From Chitinophaga niabensis (GTDB lineage Bacteria; Bacteroidota; Bacteroidia; Chitinophagales; Chitinophagaceae): 64,000 bases of DNA. The notes beneath the pieces were generated by a model that saw nothing but the letters and a program-made list of their open reading frames with translations, was not told where the DNA came from and searched no databases. Shown here piece after piece: positions 1 through 8,614 of this stretch; the first letter of the stretch is position 1, and each line of letters opens with the position of its first letter. The position numbers and the translations under genes were made by a program. The stretch lies in assembly GCF_039545795.1 (NCBI RefSeq), contig NZ_CP154260.1, positions 3,849,001-3,913,000 of the forward strand, read 5' to 3'.

Positions 1-121
1 AGTAGAGGATTTTACCGTTATCTCGCTCAATCCCTTTTATTATTTGATCCTCCGTTATTATGGATATAGGCGTCCATGTTTGTTCTTCCATGAAAGCCAA
101 AAGCTTTTCTATTACATTCAT
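1..121 (-). CDS. Hypothetical phage protein, N-terminal part (cut by window edge)
   Basis: An ATG at 121 opens a frame that stays open to base 1, giving 40 residues that begin MNVIEKLLAFMEEQTW. Its ATG overlaps the stop codon of the upstream gene in an ATGA arrangement (118-121), which supports translation and coupling. No family is recognised. It is the most distal gene seen in the leftward phage operon. Confidence 0.5.
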   Translation of the reverse strand, partial: MNVIEKLLAFMEEQTWTPISIITEDQIIKGIERDNGKILY

Positions 122-315
122 ATTATCCCGGTATCGCTTCCGGATGCGTTTACTTGTTCTAAGAAAGACAATATTTCGTCCTTCAAATAATATTTACCAG
201 CTGCCGTGTTCAAATGCCTTAAGAGCGTCTTTGCTTGACTTGAATAGTCATTATTATTTTCAACAACTTGCACCAAAGCGTTCCACATACCGCGAGATTT
301 AATTTCTATTTCCAT
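118..315 (-). CDS. Small hypothetical phage protein
   Basis: A 65-residue protein, MEIEIKSRGMWNALVQ..., predicted mostly helical, with no signal peptide, membrane segment or cysteine pair. It ends in an ATGA overlap with the next gene to the left and lies 32 bp after the zinc-ribbon gene, so it belongs to the leftward operon. I do not recognise the family. Confidence 0.5.
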   Translation of the reverse strand: MEIEIKSRGMWNALVQVVENNNDYSSQAKTLLRHLNTAAGKYYLKDEILSFLEQVNASGSDTGII

Positions 316-347
316 ACTTTACCCGGTGATCCCGCCGGAAGGGTTTT

Positions 348-542
348 TTAAATGTCTTTGTTCGGTATTAACTTTATCTTATTTTCTAGTTCCGCTATTC
401 TCCTCTCTGCGGCCTCCATCCTTACTGCTTCATTAAAGCATCGTTCACACCTCAACTTGTCTGTTAATGGGCCAGCCACTAGACGTAAATTGGTGTTGCC
501 ACATTTAGGGCATGATCGCTTTTTACTGAATAGTCCAAACAT
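348..542 (-). CDS. Small zinc-ribbon protein
   Basis: A 64-residue protein with two CxxC knuckles, CPKC at about residues 11-14 and CERC at about 32-35, that would bind one zinc ion. A charged helical tail of about 25 residues follows (EAAERRIAELENKIK). Such stand-alone ribbons often bind nucleic acid or protein in phages; the partner is unknown. It sits in the leftward operon, 36 bp after the coiled-coil gene. The role is inferred from the fold only. Confidence 0.6.
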   Translation of the reverse strand: MFGLFSKKRSCPKCGNTNLRLVAGPLTDKLRCERCFNEAVRMEAAERRIAELENKIKLIPNKDI

Positions 543-578
543 AATTTTTACATTTTACCCGGCTTCCCGGTGTGTGGT

Positions 579-1691
579 TTAAAGTCCTTCCATCATGCCC
601 TTTTCAAAGTCTGGATCAATGATATCAGGCTTTTTGTTTTCGCGTGAGGAAAGTATCTCTACATGAAGTTTTAATATTTCGTCATTGTCTACATCTACCT
701 GCTTAGTTTCGCGTGAGGAAAGGAGGGATTCAATAGCAGTTCTGCAAGAAGTGGTAAGACAGTCCTCTTGTAAGCACCTTTCCAGCAGGCCAAAAGCCTG
801 ATCACGTTCAATTCTCATATCTATTGCCGCTTTCTGATTGGTCTTTACAAATTCGGTATCCTTAACAACAACCTCCGCGAGCAAATCCCTCTCTTTAGTT
901 CTTTTTGAAAGTTCCTTTTCCAACTGCTGTACTTTTTCGATTAGTTCGCCAATTTTCATGTTAGCTTCTCCTGTTTCAGTAACAGCATGGTTGTAGCTAT
1001 CCCATCCGGGGGAATCGGTCTTATCTGCTAATTCTTTTTCCAGCTCCGCAATTCGCAAGGCCTGCTCTTTCTGTGATTTCAAGGCCGCCACTGCTGCTGT
1101 AACAATGCTTTCCCCTATTTTTATTCCTGATTCAGGTCTATGACCGTAATTCAGTAATGGGGAAAATGTTTCTATCTGCTCTTTCTTCCAAGCGGATAAT
1201 TCTTTTCTCTCTTTCAAAATGAAGGAAACTGCCACCAGAGCCTCACCTTCTCCGCTTATATGCTGTACGCCACACAGTTCCATAATTCTCAACAATTCTC
1301 CTTCCAGTTCCTTTATCCGTTCGTCCCCTTCAATTTTACGTTGATCCGCCTCCTTTATCCATAACAATGCGGTTTCTTCCCACTTATCCCTACTAATTAT
1401 CAACTCCTTTAGTTCCTCGTCCTTCGCTAATATTTCCCTCTCCCTGTCTTGAATGGATGCAACCATACTGCTGTTATGCTGCCTCAGCTTTGTATTTTCT
1501 TCGTCCTTCGCTGCGGTCTGCTGGGCGGCGTATTGTAAATGTGACCATGTTGCTTTTGCTATCGGCTCTCCATCACAATTTATACACTCCATGTAACCGT
1601 CACCATTGTTTAGCATTCCGCCACCCGATCCATGGCAACTACTACAAATAATGCTTCTTTCCTCCGGTGTAAGTTGTTTATCGTTGTTCAT
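579..1691 (-). CDS. Long coiled-coil phage protein with N-terminal Cys knuckles
   Basis: A 370-residue soluble protein. The first about 45 residues hold two cysteine pairs (CSSC at 16-19, then CINC) separated by a glycine-rich stretch, like half of a DnaJ-type zinc module. Most of the rest, about residues 55-330, is a run of E/K/L/Q-rich heptads typical of long coiled coils. It ends in an acidic tail. No enzymatic motif is seen. It may be a scaffold or adaptor, but that is a guess. Its start overlaps the end of the small membrane-protein gene by 14 bp. The many charged repeats at the DNA level are coding, not a separate repeat element. Confidence 0.6.
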   Translation of the reverse strand: MNNDKQLTPEERSIICSSCHGSGGGMLNNGDGYMECINCDGEPIAKATWSHLQYAAQQTAAKDEENTKLRQHNSSMVASIQDREREILAKDEELKELIISRDKWEETALLWIKEADQRKIEGDERIKELEGELLRIMELCGVQHISGEGEALVAVSFILKERKELSAWKKEQIETFSPLLNYGHRPESGIKIGESIVTAAVAALKSQKEQALRIAELEKELADKTDSPGWDSYNHAVTETGEANMKIGELIEKVQQLEKELSKRTKERDLLAEVVVKDTEFVKTNQKAAIDMRIERDQAFGLLERCLQEDCLTTSCRTAIESLLSSRETKQVDVDNDEILKLHVEILSSRENKKPDIIDPDFEKGMMEGL

Positions 1692-1938
1692 GGCTTTGAT
1701 TTTGTGAATTCTGACTTTTGCTGTGTTCCTCCTTTTGGCCCTCCTTAAAGCCTTCTCTCCATCCGGAGTTAAATTCGCTTGCGAAAACGATAGACAACCC
1801 TATTCCTATCAACAAGATTCCTATCCCCATTCCAGGACGTTCCATTGATATCCGGAAAGGATGGAAAATTATTGTTGTCCTCCCTAACCATAGAATCATC
1901 ACACAACCTACTAATATTGATATTATCATTTCTTTCAT
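1678..1938 (-). CDS. Small membrane protein, two TM segments
   Basis: An 86-residue protein. A hydrophobic segment starts at once (residues 4-20, IISILVGCVMILWL) and a second lies at about 36-53 (GMGIGILLIGIGLSIVFA). A hydrophilic, Q/E/S/N-rich tail follows. The topology resembles small phage inner-membrane proteins such as holin-like or superinfection proteins, but nothing identifies one. It overlaps the following coiled-coil gene by 14 bp, so the two are probably co-translated. Confidence 0.5.
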   Translation of the reverse strand: MKEMIISILVGCVMILWLGRTTIIFHPFRISMERPGMGIGILLIGIGLSIVFASEFNSGWREGFKEGQKEEHSKSQNSQNQSHEQR

Positions 1939-2107
1939 CTGATTTCAACGGGATCGTTGCCCGCGCCGTTTTAAGTTAGTGTGGCATCCCCATCTTCTCC
2001 GCCGTCCAATCATGGAACCTTCCAAAGATTGAGGCTTTCCTGTTAGAAAAACAAAGCAAGGGATGCGCTAATGCATTGTGAACTATGAACCAAAATTTCT
2101 TCATCAT
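1939..2107. other. Intergenic gap, nothing identified
   Basis: About 170 bp between two leftward genes. I see no convincing small ORF, promoter or strong hairpin followed by a T run in it. It is one of the few sizeable gaps in the otherwise tightly packed phage operon. Confidence 0.4.
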
Positions 2108-2530
2108 CTAACATTTATTCTTAATGAAATACTTCAGGAAGCTTGTCCAGGTCAAGTACCCCCATTTATCTTTTACCACGAATCCCCACTCCCTTTTCCT
2201 TTTACCCATCCATACCAAGGAAATTGCTTTCTTTCCAGCGGGGATCTCCACCCTATGAATATGACTTGCAGGTCTTACTAGGACTGAACCCGGGTAATAT
2301 CTACGCTTGCCGGTCAACGTATGTTCAGTATAACCCCTCCACAACAACAGGCTTACAAAGTTCCAAGGGTGATCATGAAGGGCATCCTCCCAGTCGGATC
2401 TGTGAAAGACATGAAGACATAATTGCCAGTTTTTACATTCTATTAGGGTGTACCTGGTGAGGTATGGCGTCATGTGGTCACCGCGCAGTTCACATCCGAA
2501 AATGACCCTCTTAGATTTTAAAAGTTTCAT
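2108..2530 (-). CDS. Cupin-like phage protein
   Basis: A 140-residue protein with the histidine pattern of a small cupin barrel: a first motif HDHPW at about residues 52-56, then a PGS turn, and a second motif with an isolated H (HIHRVEIPAG, about 90-99). This pattern appears in small phage-encoded cupins annotated as hypothetical. A metal-binding barrel is plausible. The substrate is unknown. It lies 9 bp downstream of the adenine/N4 methyltransferase gene in the same operon. The fold call rests on motif spacing only. Confidence 0.5.
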   Translation of the reverse strand: MKLLKSKRVIFGCELRGDHMTPYLTRYTLIECKNWQLCLHVFHRSDWEDALHDHPWNFVSLLLWRGYTEHTLTGKRRYYPGSVLVRPASHIHRVEIPAGKKAISLVWMGKRKREWGFVVKDKWGYLTWTSFLKYFIKNKC

Positions 2531-2539
2531 TGTATCAGG

Positions 2540-3250
2540 TTAAAAAAGCTTAAGTTTAGATTTAAATTGCTCTGCTCGTTTGATAGCCGCTTCATAGTAT
2601 TCAGGATCCAGCTCAAACGCCGCGTATTCAAACCCCAGATCCTCACAGGCTATTACTGAACTGCAGCTTCCTCCGTGGGTGTCGAGAATTTTCATCCCAG
2701 GCTGAGCATACTTGGTAAGTAACCACCGATATAATTCAATGGGCTTCTGTGTAGGGTGAATCTTCTTTTCATGATTGCCCCCCCCTGTATTTGAATACCT
2801 GAACATTGCCGCAGGCCGATCAAATGAAGTCCATGCCATTTCCCACTGAGAAAAGTTATCCCATGGCTGAACCTTATCCCAACATACAATACAGCGCGTA
2901 GGGGGTAGGACAAAATAATTTCCTCCCCATATAATCTGATTTTTAGATATGCGAAATAGCTCTTCAAAGTATTCTACAGATGGAGGAACATCCCAATCCA
3001 TATTAAGCCTGTTAAAAGCGCGGTCTTTTAGTTTCCCCCTACCGTGGTACCTTTCTTTCTTCAATCTAGCTGCAGTTCCTAAACTTGGTCCACTACCATC
3101 AATCTTAGATCGGTTTGGGGCGGAACCTAACTGCATTCCATTTACATTGATCCCATAAGGTGGATCTACAATAGCCAAGTCAAAAAACTTATCAGGAAAC
3201 TGTGCCATCCCCTCCATGCAATCCATGTTGTATATCTTGTTAAGCTCCAT
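2540..3250 (-). CDS. DNA methyltransferase, amino group (N6-A or N4-C), beta class
   Basis: A 236-residue protein with motif IV DPPYG at about residues 29-33 ahead of motif I near the C terminus (ILDTHGGSCSS, about 190-200), the order of beta-class amino-methyltransferases. HPTQKP at about 166-171 is the conserved motif X region before the SAM-binding site. The usual FxGxG core is replaced by THGGS, which is seen in phage enzymes and should still bind SAM. The enzyme methylates adenine N6 or cytosine N4 in a short DNA site that cannot be predicted here. It follows the C5-cytosine methyltransferase gene by 5 bp. The two probably protect phage DNA from host restriction, since no restriction endonuclease is visible beside them. 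Confidence 0.85.
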   Translation of the reverse strand: MELNKIYNMDCMEGMAQFPDKFFDLAIVDPPYGINVNGMQLGSAPNRSKIDGSGPSLGTAARLKKERYHGRGKLKDRAFNRLNMDWDVPPSVEYFEELFRISKNQIIWGGNYFVLPPTRCIVCWDKVQPWDNFSQWEMAWTSFDRPAAMFRYSNTGGGNHEKKIHPTQKPIELYRWLLTKYAQPGMKILDTHGGSCSSVIACEDLGFEYAAFELDPEYYEAAIKRAEQFKSKLKLF

Positions 3251-3255
3251 TTGTG

Positions 3256-4560
3256 CTATTTAAGGGATTCAATAACCTGTCCGACCAACCATTCCATTGC
3301 AGGAGGAGTAACTGCATTTCCCAGCTGCCTTACTTGGTCTTTTCCCGAGCCTAGTACTATATAATCGGGATCGAAGGCCATTCCTAATTTAATTTCGTGA
3401 GGTTTGAGCATACGATAATAGCAATCTTCCAGTATTGGGTATTGATAAGTAACCAAAGCGTGGCTATCTACAGTAGTGACTGATCCCATTTCCTCAGTTA
3501 TATGCTTTACACAGTGGCTGCCATTGTAATAACCAGCAAGAAATCCGTTTACCCCCATCGGAGTTACAAGACCCATTGTTTGCCATGTTGTCTGGGTCTG
3601 CAGGACTTCATTGAACAAGCGAACATTGTCCTCATTTTGGGTGTTTTCTGTTTTTATGATAAAGGGAGGCACACCACTGGTGTATATTTTTTCATATTTG
3701 GTTAACCCATGATTTATACGTTTGATAGTATTCTTACAAAGGGCCTTTTTTCTGTCCCCTATACGAACTCCCAAATCTGACCAGTCAATGATATTGAAAA
3801 CTGCATGATAATATGGCTCAACTATCATTCCGTCTACGGGGCAACAGTAAACGTACTGGTCCCTATACTTGCCAAACCGAACCCCATGTTTCTTCCATGT
3901 TTGAACAGCTTTAACTTCTTTACTGCATTTCGGACAATGCGCTGTTGGTGTGTAGTCCAGAAGGGGGGCCCGATTTCCTTTTTTCCAAAATACAATGTAC
4001 ATCCGGTCACGAGACTGTGGTGTTGGATAACAATGCATGCTATTAAGGTAAATACATCGGTGCTGATAATTAAGAGCATGCATTGTTTTCAACCAAGTAT
4101 CGAACAATATCCATTTCCTTGCATCAACCACATTTTCCACTATGATAGCTTCATAACCATGGTACTCTGCAAACCTAGGTACATCCCACATTGTTGCTCT
4201 TGACCGCTCCGCCGCAGGATCTAATTTTCCAGTGGTAAAAAGATCTAATTGTTTTTTTGCTTTTTTTTTGCCATTAGCGACAGAGTGGTTGGTGCATTCA
4301 GGGGATGTTATCAGAATGGTAGTAGATGGATACCTCCGTGGATCACTAGCGCTAATATCAGTGCAATCGTGCAGAGTGTTTGGGAAGTTAGTATTGTGTG
4401 TCTCGATAGCCAATGCCCAGTGATTGAGGGCCAATTTTACTTCTACTCCACCACCGATCTTTTTTCCTGCGTTGTTTGCGCCTTGTGAGCTTCCACCAGC
4501 TCCGCAGAACTGATCTGTAACTGTGATATGAGAATTTTTCTTAGGCATTAATTCCAGCAT
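3256..4560 (-). CDS. C5-cytosine DNA methyltransferase with inserted zinc ribbon
   Basis: A 434-residue protein. Motif I is DQFCGAGGSS (about 17-26). Motif IV carries the catalytic cysteine as SPECTNHS rather than the common PPCQ. Motif VI is VENV, motif VIII is PQSRDR, and the C-terminal LGNAVTPP is motif X. Between the catalytic and target-recognition parts sits an insert with CPKC and a later CC pair that looks like a zinc ribbon. It transfers a methyl group from SAM to C5 of cytosine. Its 5' end overlaps the upstream gene by 20 bp. A second ATG four codons in (4548) would reduce that overlap. The likely role is modification against host restriction. Confidence 0.85.
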   Translation of the reverse strand: MLELMPKKNSHITVTDQFCGAGGSSQGANNAGKKIGGGVEVKLALNHWALAIETHNTNFPNTLHDCTDISASDPRRYPSTTILITSPECTNHSVANGKKKAKKQLDLFTTGKLDPAAERSRATMWDVPRFAEYHGYEAIIVENVVDARKWILFDTWLKTMHALNYQHRCIYLNSMHCYPTPQSRDRMYIVFWKKGNRAPLLDYTPTAHCPKCSKEVKAVQTWKKHGVRFGKYRDQYVYCCPVDGMIVEPYYHAVFNIIDWSDLGVRIGDRKKALCKNTIKRINHGLTKYEKIYTSGVPPFIIKTENTQNEDNVRLFNEVLQTQTTWQTMGLVTPMGVNGFLAGYYNGSHCVKHITEEMGSVTTVDSHALVTYQYPILEDCYYRMLKPHEIKLGMAFDPDYIVLGSGKDQVRQLGNAVTPPAMEWLVGQVIESLK

Positions 4561-4993
4561 TTAAAAGTTTAAATTCACTCCCTTTCATTCTATCGAAAAG
4601 AGTCTCCGTGGAACTTACCATTGCATATGGTAGAAAAACCTGCAGTAACTCCGCTTGCTCCAGCAGTACCATGGATGCCTGAACATCTACCCAATCTGAA
4701 ACGATCTTCCATGCAGTTCTTTCTGCCTGTTCCTTGGTTCTGGCTTTAGTTCCGGCTACCGGTCGCTTTACCTCTCTCCACATTACCTCGAACACCCTTT
4801 CAACCCTGGCCGGGAGTTGTAATACTATGCTTGTACCATTTTGCAGTATGACAAAGGAGATTGCCACCAGGGTACCATCCTCATACCTTTTGCTGATGTT
4901 GGTTGCTCCAATTTCCACTAGCTTTCTTTCGATCCGGCTTACCGATAGGTCTGGAGGGACTTCGGATGTGTAATTCTTAAGATTCATTTGCAT
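4541..4993 (-). CDS. Hypothetical phage protein
   Basis: A 150-residue soluble protein. The N-terminal half, about 1-75, is predicted alpha/beta (LVAISFVILQNGTSIVLQL) and the C-terminal half is helical. No catalytic motif, signal peptide or cysteine cluster is present. It overlaps the start of the C5-methyltransferase gene by 20 bp. Proteins of this size and look sit beside methyltransferases in many phage early regions, but I cannot name the family. Confidence 0.5.
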   Translation of the reverse strand: MQMNLKNYTSEVPPDLSVSRIERKLVEIGATNISKRYEDGTLVAISFVILQNGTSIVLQLPARVERVFEVMWREVKRPVAGTKARTKEQAERTAWKIVSDWVDVQASMVLLEQAELLQVFLPYAMVSSTETLFDRMKGSEFKLLNAGINA

Positions 4994-5029
4994 TTAGCTT
5001 TATAGGTTTCTATAACATAGATCAATCAC

Positions 5030-5698
5030 TCACAAACAGCATGTAGATTGACGTATAGAGTTTCTCCGGTAATTTCCTTTTCTAATCGGCGTTAGAATCG
5101 CAAGTTCATCATTCCATCCTCTGACAATACGCATCCTTATAGCTGCCTCGTGATCTGTAAGCCCCAGTTCACTCAAGAGCAATTGAAATGATTGAGGTTT
5201 CCCTTCGAATGTTACCATCATAGTACATCTTCTGTTATTACAGTTTACCTTTGGTGTGACAAACCGACAATTCTCTGGACAATAATTTCCGTCCGTATTA
5301 ATCCTATCAAGTTGAAGCCCATGCCTCCACTGATTGCTTATTGCCCAGGCCTTAAACGTGAGATAGTTTTCATCCCATTCTTTGCATACAGTGATTCCTC
5401 GATCCCAATAAAGATGCTTTTCTGGATACTCCCTTGAACACCTATTTTTCATGCCGCGCCATACTGTATATAACATTGATCTTGACTCCCCATGAAATAC
5501 ACCAGACAAACATCCACAGGATCTTATTCTTCCTCTAACCAGGTGTAAAAGCCTTACCGTCTTTATTTTTCCACAATCACACTGGCAAACAAATGCCCGA
5601 TGTTTCTGACCTGACGGCAAAACAATGCGGTCACCTTCTTTTTGCACTACCAGCTTCCAATAACGATCACCGGTAGATACTATTAGCTTTTTTCCCAT
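5030..5698 (-). CDS. Phage HNH/AP2-like DNA-binding protein
   Basis: A 222-residue protein from the ATG at 5698. A longer frame begins with TTG at 5725, but the ATG start gives a smaller overlap with ninG. The N-terminal about 60 residues hold paired cysteines (CQCDCGK and CGCL), a treble-clef-like metal site. The middle (MKNRCSREYPEKHLYWDRGI) and the stretch LQLDRINTDGNYCPENCRF match the short HNH/AP2-type domain common in phage proteins, where DR-N and C-N residues form the metal site. The C-terminal quarter looks like a small helical DNA-binding segment. It probably is, or derives from, a homing-type nuclease. No intron or intein context is visible, so it may be a free-standing mobile gene or a phage regulator. 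Confidence 0.65.
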   Translation of the reverse strand: MGKKLIVSTGDRYWKLVVQKEGDRIVLPSGQKHRAFVCQCDCGKIKTVRLLHLVRGRIRSCGCLSGVFHGESRSMLYTVWRGMKNRCSREYPEKHLYWDRGITVCKEWDENYLTFKAWAISNQWRHGLQLDRINTDGNYCPENCRFVTPKVNCNNRRCTMMVTFEGKPQSFQLLLSELGLTDHEAAIRMRIVRGWNDELAILTPIRKGNYRRNSIRQSTCCL

Positions 5699-6110
5699 TT
5701 TTAAATTTGAGTTTGTAGTTCTCAATAACCCATATCAAGCTTAAACGATCCTGCTTTACGTTCTTTCTGGCAATAGATTCAACAAGCTCAACTCGATCCA
5801 ATCCAATCTTTTGCACTAATCTTTTCCGATATTCAATAAGGTTCCCATGAAGAAACTTATTACACTTTATACAAGCACCATGAACATTATCCTCGTTAAA
5901 CCTGGTGTTTGAGTAGTTACCTGCAGCCATATAATGGGAAGCATTCATCTGATCCAGCGATTTGTGCTCCCCGCAGGAAATGCATTGGAAATACCCACCC
6001 AAGTCATCACGCTGCCGGATGTACCGGTTGAAGTGTACGGTTGCCAGTTTAATCAGCTGGGGGATTGTTTTCTTCTGGTATTTCTGTATTTGAGCTGCTG
6101 TTAGTTCCAT
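5667..6110 (-). CDS. ninG: NinG-like recombination nuclease
   Basis: A 147-residue protein resembling lambda NinG/Rap, a Holliday-junction nuclease. It has a helical N terminus (KYQKKTIPQLIKLA), then CISCG at about 42-46 with NASHYMAAG, and a second metal knuckle with GACIKCNKFLHGN. The treble-clef cysteines and the invariant histidine of the family are all visible. It would resolve or nick branched DNA made by the RecT-driven recombination system encoded about 5 kb upstream in the same operon. It lies 3 bp from the DUF5131 gene. Its 3' end overlaps the HNH-type gene. Confidence 0.75.
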   Translation of the reverse strand: MELTAAQIQKYQKKTIPQLIKLATVHFNRYIRQRDDLGGYFQCISCGEHKSLDQMNASHYMAAGNYSNTRFNEDNVHGACIKCNKFLHGNLIEYRKRLVQKIGLDRVELVESIARKNVKQDRLSLIWVIENYKLKFKNGKKANSIYR

Positions 6111-6113
6111 GTT

Positions 6114-6983
6114 TCAATAGTTTGGAAAATCATTGTATTCTATTCCGTCCAGCTTCCTGCCAGCAACCCTTTTCCCAACTTTTACCATCTGCTGCCCATC
6201 CGTGAAGTCAATACTGGGCTCCCGATATAATCGCCCCCTTTCTACAGGCAACCATTCTCCCCATTGTTTGAAGAAGAATGCTGCCCCAATTCTGTCTGAA
6301 TCTTCTCTTATATTTCTAACCCAATCCGGATGTAGAGGCCTAGCATTATGTCCTGATTCACCCCCAACTATTACCCAATGAATACCAAAGTTTCTATTCG
6401 GGTTTTTGCAACATGTATTCGCCGTAATCACATCAGTTGGCAGAAGAGGAAACCTTAGGTTAACGTTTTCTAATAAAGGTTCTATAGATAAGAACCTAAT
6501 GATCGCATTTACTTTAAGAAGTTCACGAACCCTCTTTTTGGCTGTATCCTGATTCTCTACGCTGGTGCCAATCCAAACATTTTCAGGAAGGCCGTTAGGC
6601 CAATGACCTTTGGAAAGGATATTTATATGCTCAGGGCGCTTGGTGAGTAATTGCCAGATCAGGTTGGGAGTGTTGTCAATCAAGTTAAAAAGTCTCGACA
6701 AATGAGGTAAAGTATCAGGATGTCCTTCAAACACATCTGCCATAGACGCGCAGAACACCTTGGCTTTTACTCCGGCTCTTGCCGCCGCTTTATCCCATTT
6801 CGATGGCTGTTTCCAATACGCCTCACTCATTGGCTTCCGGGAACTGCCTGGACCCCAGTGGCCTCCCTTCCATCTACTATCCAGCGTTTCCGCATAGCAG
6901 TTTTTACACCCTTCGGAGACTTTCATACATCCCCACCAAGGATTGAAAGTGTGATCTGTCCATTCTATTTTAGAATTTTCCAT
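6114..6983 (-). CDS. Phage Gp37/Gp68-type protein (DUF5131)
   Basis: A 289-residue protein. The N terminus WTDHTFNPWWGC, followed by KVSEGCKNCYAE, gives cysteines at 19, 26 and 29. This is the signature of the phage Gp37/Gp68 family (COG4422), which resembles a radical-SAM-type Fe-S site with altered spacing. Downstream motifs LTKRPEHI, NVWIGTSVE, SIEPLL and VIVGGESG are all family hallmarks. The biochemical reaction is not established; the cysteine cluster and the barrel-like repeat pattern suggest Fe-S or SAM chemistry. It is common in early regions of temperate phages. It lies 11 bp after a small XRE regulator. Confidence 0.8.
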   Translation of the reverse strand: MENSKIEWTDHTFNPWWGCMKVSEGCKNCYAETLDSRWKGGHWGPGSSRKPMSEAYWKQPSKWDKAAARAGVKAKVFCASMADVFEGHPDTLPHLSRLFNLIDNTPNLIWQLLTKRPEHINILSKGHWPNGLPENVWIGTSVENQDTAKKRVRELLKVNAIIRFLSIEPLLENVNLRFPLLPTDVITANTCCKNPNRNFGIHWVIVGGESGHNARPLHPDWVRNIREDSDRIGAAFFFKQWGEWLPVERGRLYREPSIDFTDGQQMVKVGKRVAGRKLDGIEYNDFPNY

Positions 6984-6994
6984 GCTTTAACTTT

Positions 6995-7219
6995 TTATGC
7001 TTTTACCATCACGGTTTTCAACAGATCATCAATAGTTACCCCGTACATATCGGAAAGTGTTATAAGGAACTGCGGGCTTTGTGGTAATACACGCCCTCTT
7101 TCCCAATGCTGGTACCGGGATATGTTTATCCCTAGTTTACGGGCGACCTGATCCAGCGTCCATCCTTCCCGCTCACGCAGGAATAGGAGGTTACTGGCGA
7201 ATGTTTTCTTTATGCACAT
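6995..7219 (-). CDS. Small XRE-family HTH regulator
   Basis: A 74-residue protein that is almost entirely one Cro/CI-type helix-turn-helix: LREREGWTLDQVARKLG is helices 1-2, and ISRYQHWERGRVLPQ is the recognition helix and turn. A short tail YGVTIDDLLK ends the domain. It binds DNA as a dimer; its operator is unknown. It sits between the helicase and DUF5131 genes, so it is an operon-internal regulator distinct from the switch repressor at 17.5 kb. Confidence 0.8.
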   Translation of the reverse strand: MCIKKTFASNLLFLREREGWTLDQVARKLGINISRYQHWERGRVLPQSPQFLITLSDMYGVTIDDLLKTVMVKA

Positions 7220-7228
7220 AAATATTTT

Positions 7229-8614
7229 TTAAAAGGGTCCGTCCTCTTCATTAACTGTATTGTGAACAGGATGCCAATTAGCGGGCCGTGGTGAATGTTG
7301 ATTTGATTCTGTCTCGGGTACGGAAAATCTCATGAAGTTCCCTTCGAATTTCATTGGGAAGGACAATTTCGCGCCATCCCTTTGCTTTGCGATTTTGAAT
7401 CGTACCAATATTGGATCACCAAATCGCACTTCTTCTGATTCTTCTTCCGGCGTGAGAAATAATACGCTATCTGCATCTTGCTCTATTGCCCCTGACTCTC
7501 TCAGGTCAGATAGGACAGGCTCCTTCCTTCCTCCTTTTTCGATATCCCTGCTCATCTGGCTTAGTGCAAAGACCGGCATTCGAAGGTCTTTTGCCATTCC
7601 CTTTAATCCCCTAGATATCTCTGCAATCTGCTGTTCCCTGTTTTGGGATTTACTCCCTCTGTTTCCACCGATTAGCTGGAGATAATCCACTACCGCGAAA
7701 TCAAGACCTGTCCTAAACTTCTGCTGGATGCATTTGCTGTGCAGCACCTGTACATTCTGGCTAAAGGAGTCATCCATGTATATGGGAAGCCTGGCCAATC
7801 TGTCAGCAGCTTCACTCATTAGCTGCCGTTCAAAATCTTCCATCTGATTACGCTGTATCTTTGCAAAGTCAACTCCGGACTCTGCCGAGAACATTCTCTG
7901 GTTAATTTTATCCCTGTTCATTTCCAGGGAAAAGAATGCGCCCTTTTTCTTAGCCTTTGCCGCATTACGAAGAATCTGAAGTGCCAGAGCCGTTTTTCCG
8001 CATCCCGGCCGTGCAGCAATGACGTGCAGTTCATCTGCCTTATAACCGAAGAATATCTTATCCAACGGATCTATTCCGGACGGCACCCCGGACATAACAC
8101 CAGGTTTGATGGAATCGATATACTTCAGCGTTCCAACAATGATCCGATCAATTCCCACCAGCCCTCCCTGCATCGTTCCGGCAAGAAGGTCAGATAGTGA
8201 TTTTTGAAGATCAGACACCAGGTCAAAAACATCATGTCCCCACTCACTTGATTGGTAATGGATGCTTCCCGTGATCTTCTGTAACTCCCTGGACATATAA
8301 AGCTCGGCTAGCTTCATTGTGTGATCTTCCAGGTGAGCAGAAGAAACCACAGAATTTGTCATTGAAGCAAGCTCAGGCATTGTTATTTTTGACTCATTAC
8401 CGGCTTTCTTGATTTCTCCCCACACGGTGATGATGTCAATCGGTGATGCCTTCTTGAATAACACAAATACAGCTTTCGCTACTTCCTCATGCGCCCGAAC
8501 GTAAAACATTTCTGGCCTGAGTAGAACACTCACCCTTGCGATTGCAGTTTTTTCCAGGAGGATGGCCCCCAAAACAGCGCGTTCAATGTCCTTATCAAAC
8601 AAAAATCCTTTCAT
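7229..8614 (-). CDS. dnaB: Replicative DNA helicase, DnaB-like
   Basis: A 461-residue protein of usual DnaB length. The N-terminal DnaB_N domain (DIERAVLGAILLEK, about 8-120) binds primase or loader. The C-terminal RecA-type motor has Walker A ARPGCGKTA (about 205-213), Walker B FAVVDYLQLI, the helicase motif LSQMSRDIE, and an ESGAIEQDAD motif. It unwinds DNA at the phage fork. The start overlaps the stop of the initiator-like gene (ATGA, 8611-8614), so the two are probably made together. No separate helicase loader is seen, which suggests the upstream protein fills that role or the host loader is used. Confidence 0.9.
   Translation of the reverse strand: MKGFLFDKDIERAVLGAILLEKTAIARVSVLLRPEMFYVRAHEEVAKAVFVLFKKASPIDIITVWGEIKKAGNESKITMPELASMTNSVVSSAHLEDHTMKLAELYMSRELQKITGSIHYQSSEWGHDVFDLVSDLQKSLSDLLAGTMQGGLVGIDRIIVGTLKYIDSIKPGVMSGVPSGIDPLDKIFFGYKADELHVIAARPGCGKTALALQILRNAAKAKKKGAFFSLEMNRDKINQRMFSAESGVDFAKIQRNQMEDFERQLMSEAADRLARLPIYMDDSFSQNVQVLHSKCIQQKFRTGLDFAVVDYLQLIGGNRGSKSQNREQQIAEISRGLKGMAKDLRMPVFALSQMSRDIEKGGRKEPVLSDLRESGAIEQDADSVLFLTPEEESEEVRFGDPILVRFKIAKQRDGAKLSFPMKFEGNFMRFSVPETESNQHSPRPANWHPVHNTVNEEDGPF

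Noticed and set aside
579..1691. Tandem DNA repeat or CRISPR-like array
   Set aside because: The recurring pattern comes from coding of charged coiled-coil heptads. There are no equal-length repeats with spacers here or elsewhere in the window.
4541..4560. Frameshift between the C5-methyltransferase and the gene before it
   Set aside because: The 20-bp overlap is an ordinary overlap of two intact frames; both proteins have plausible ends.
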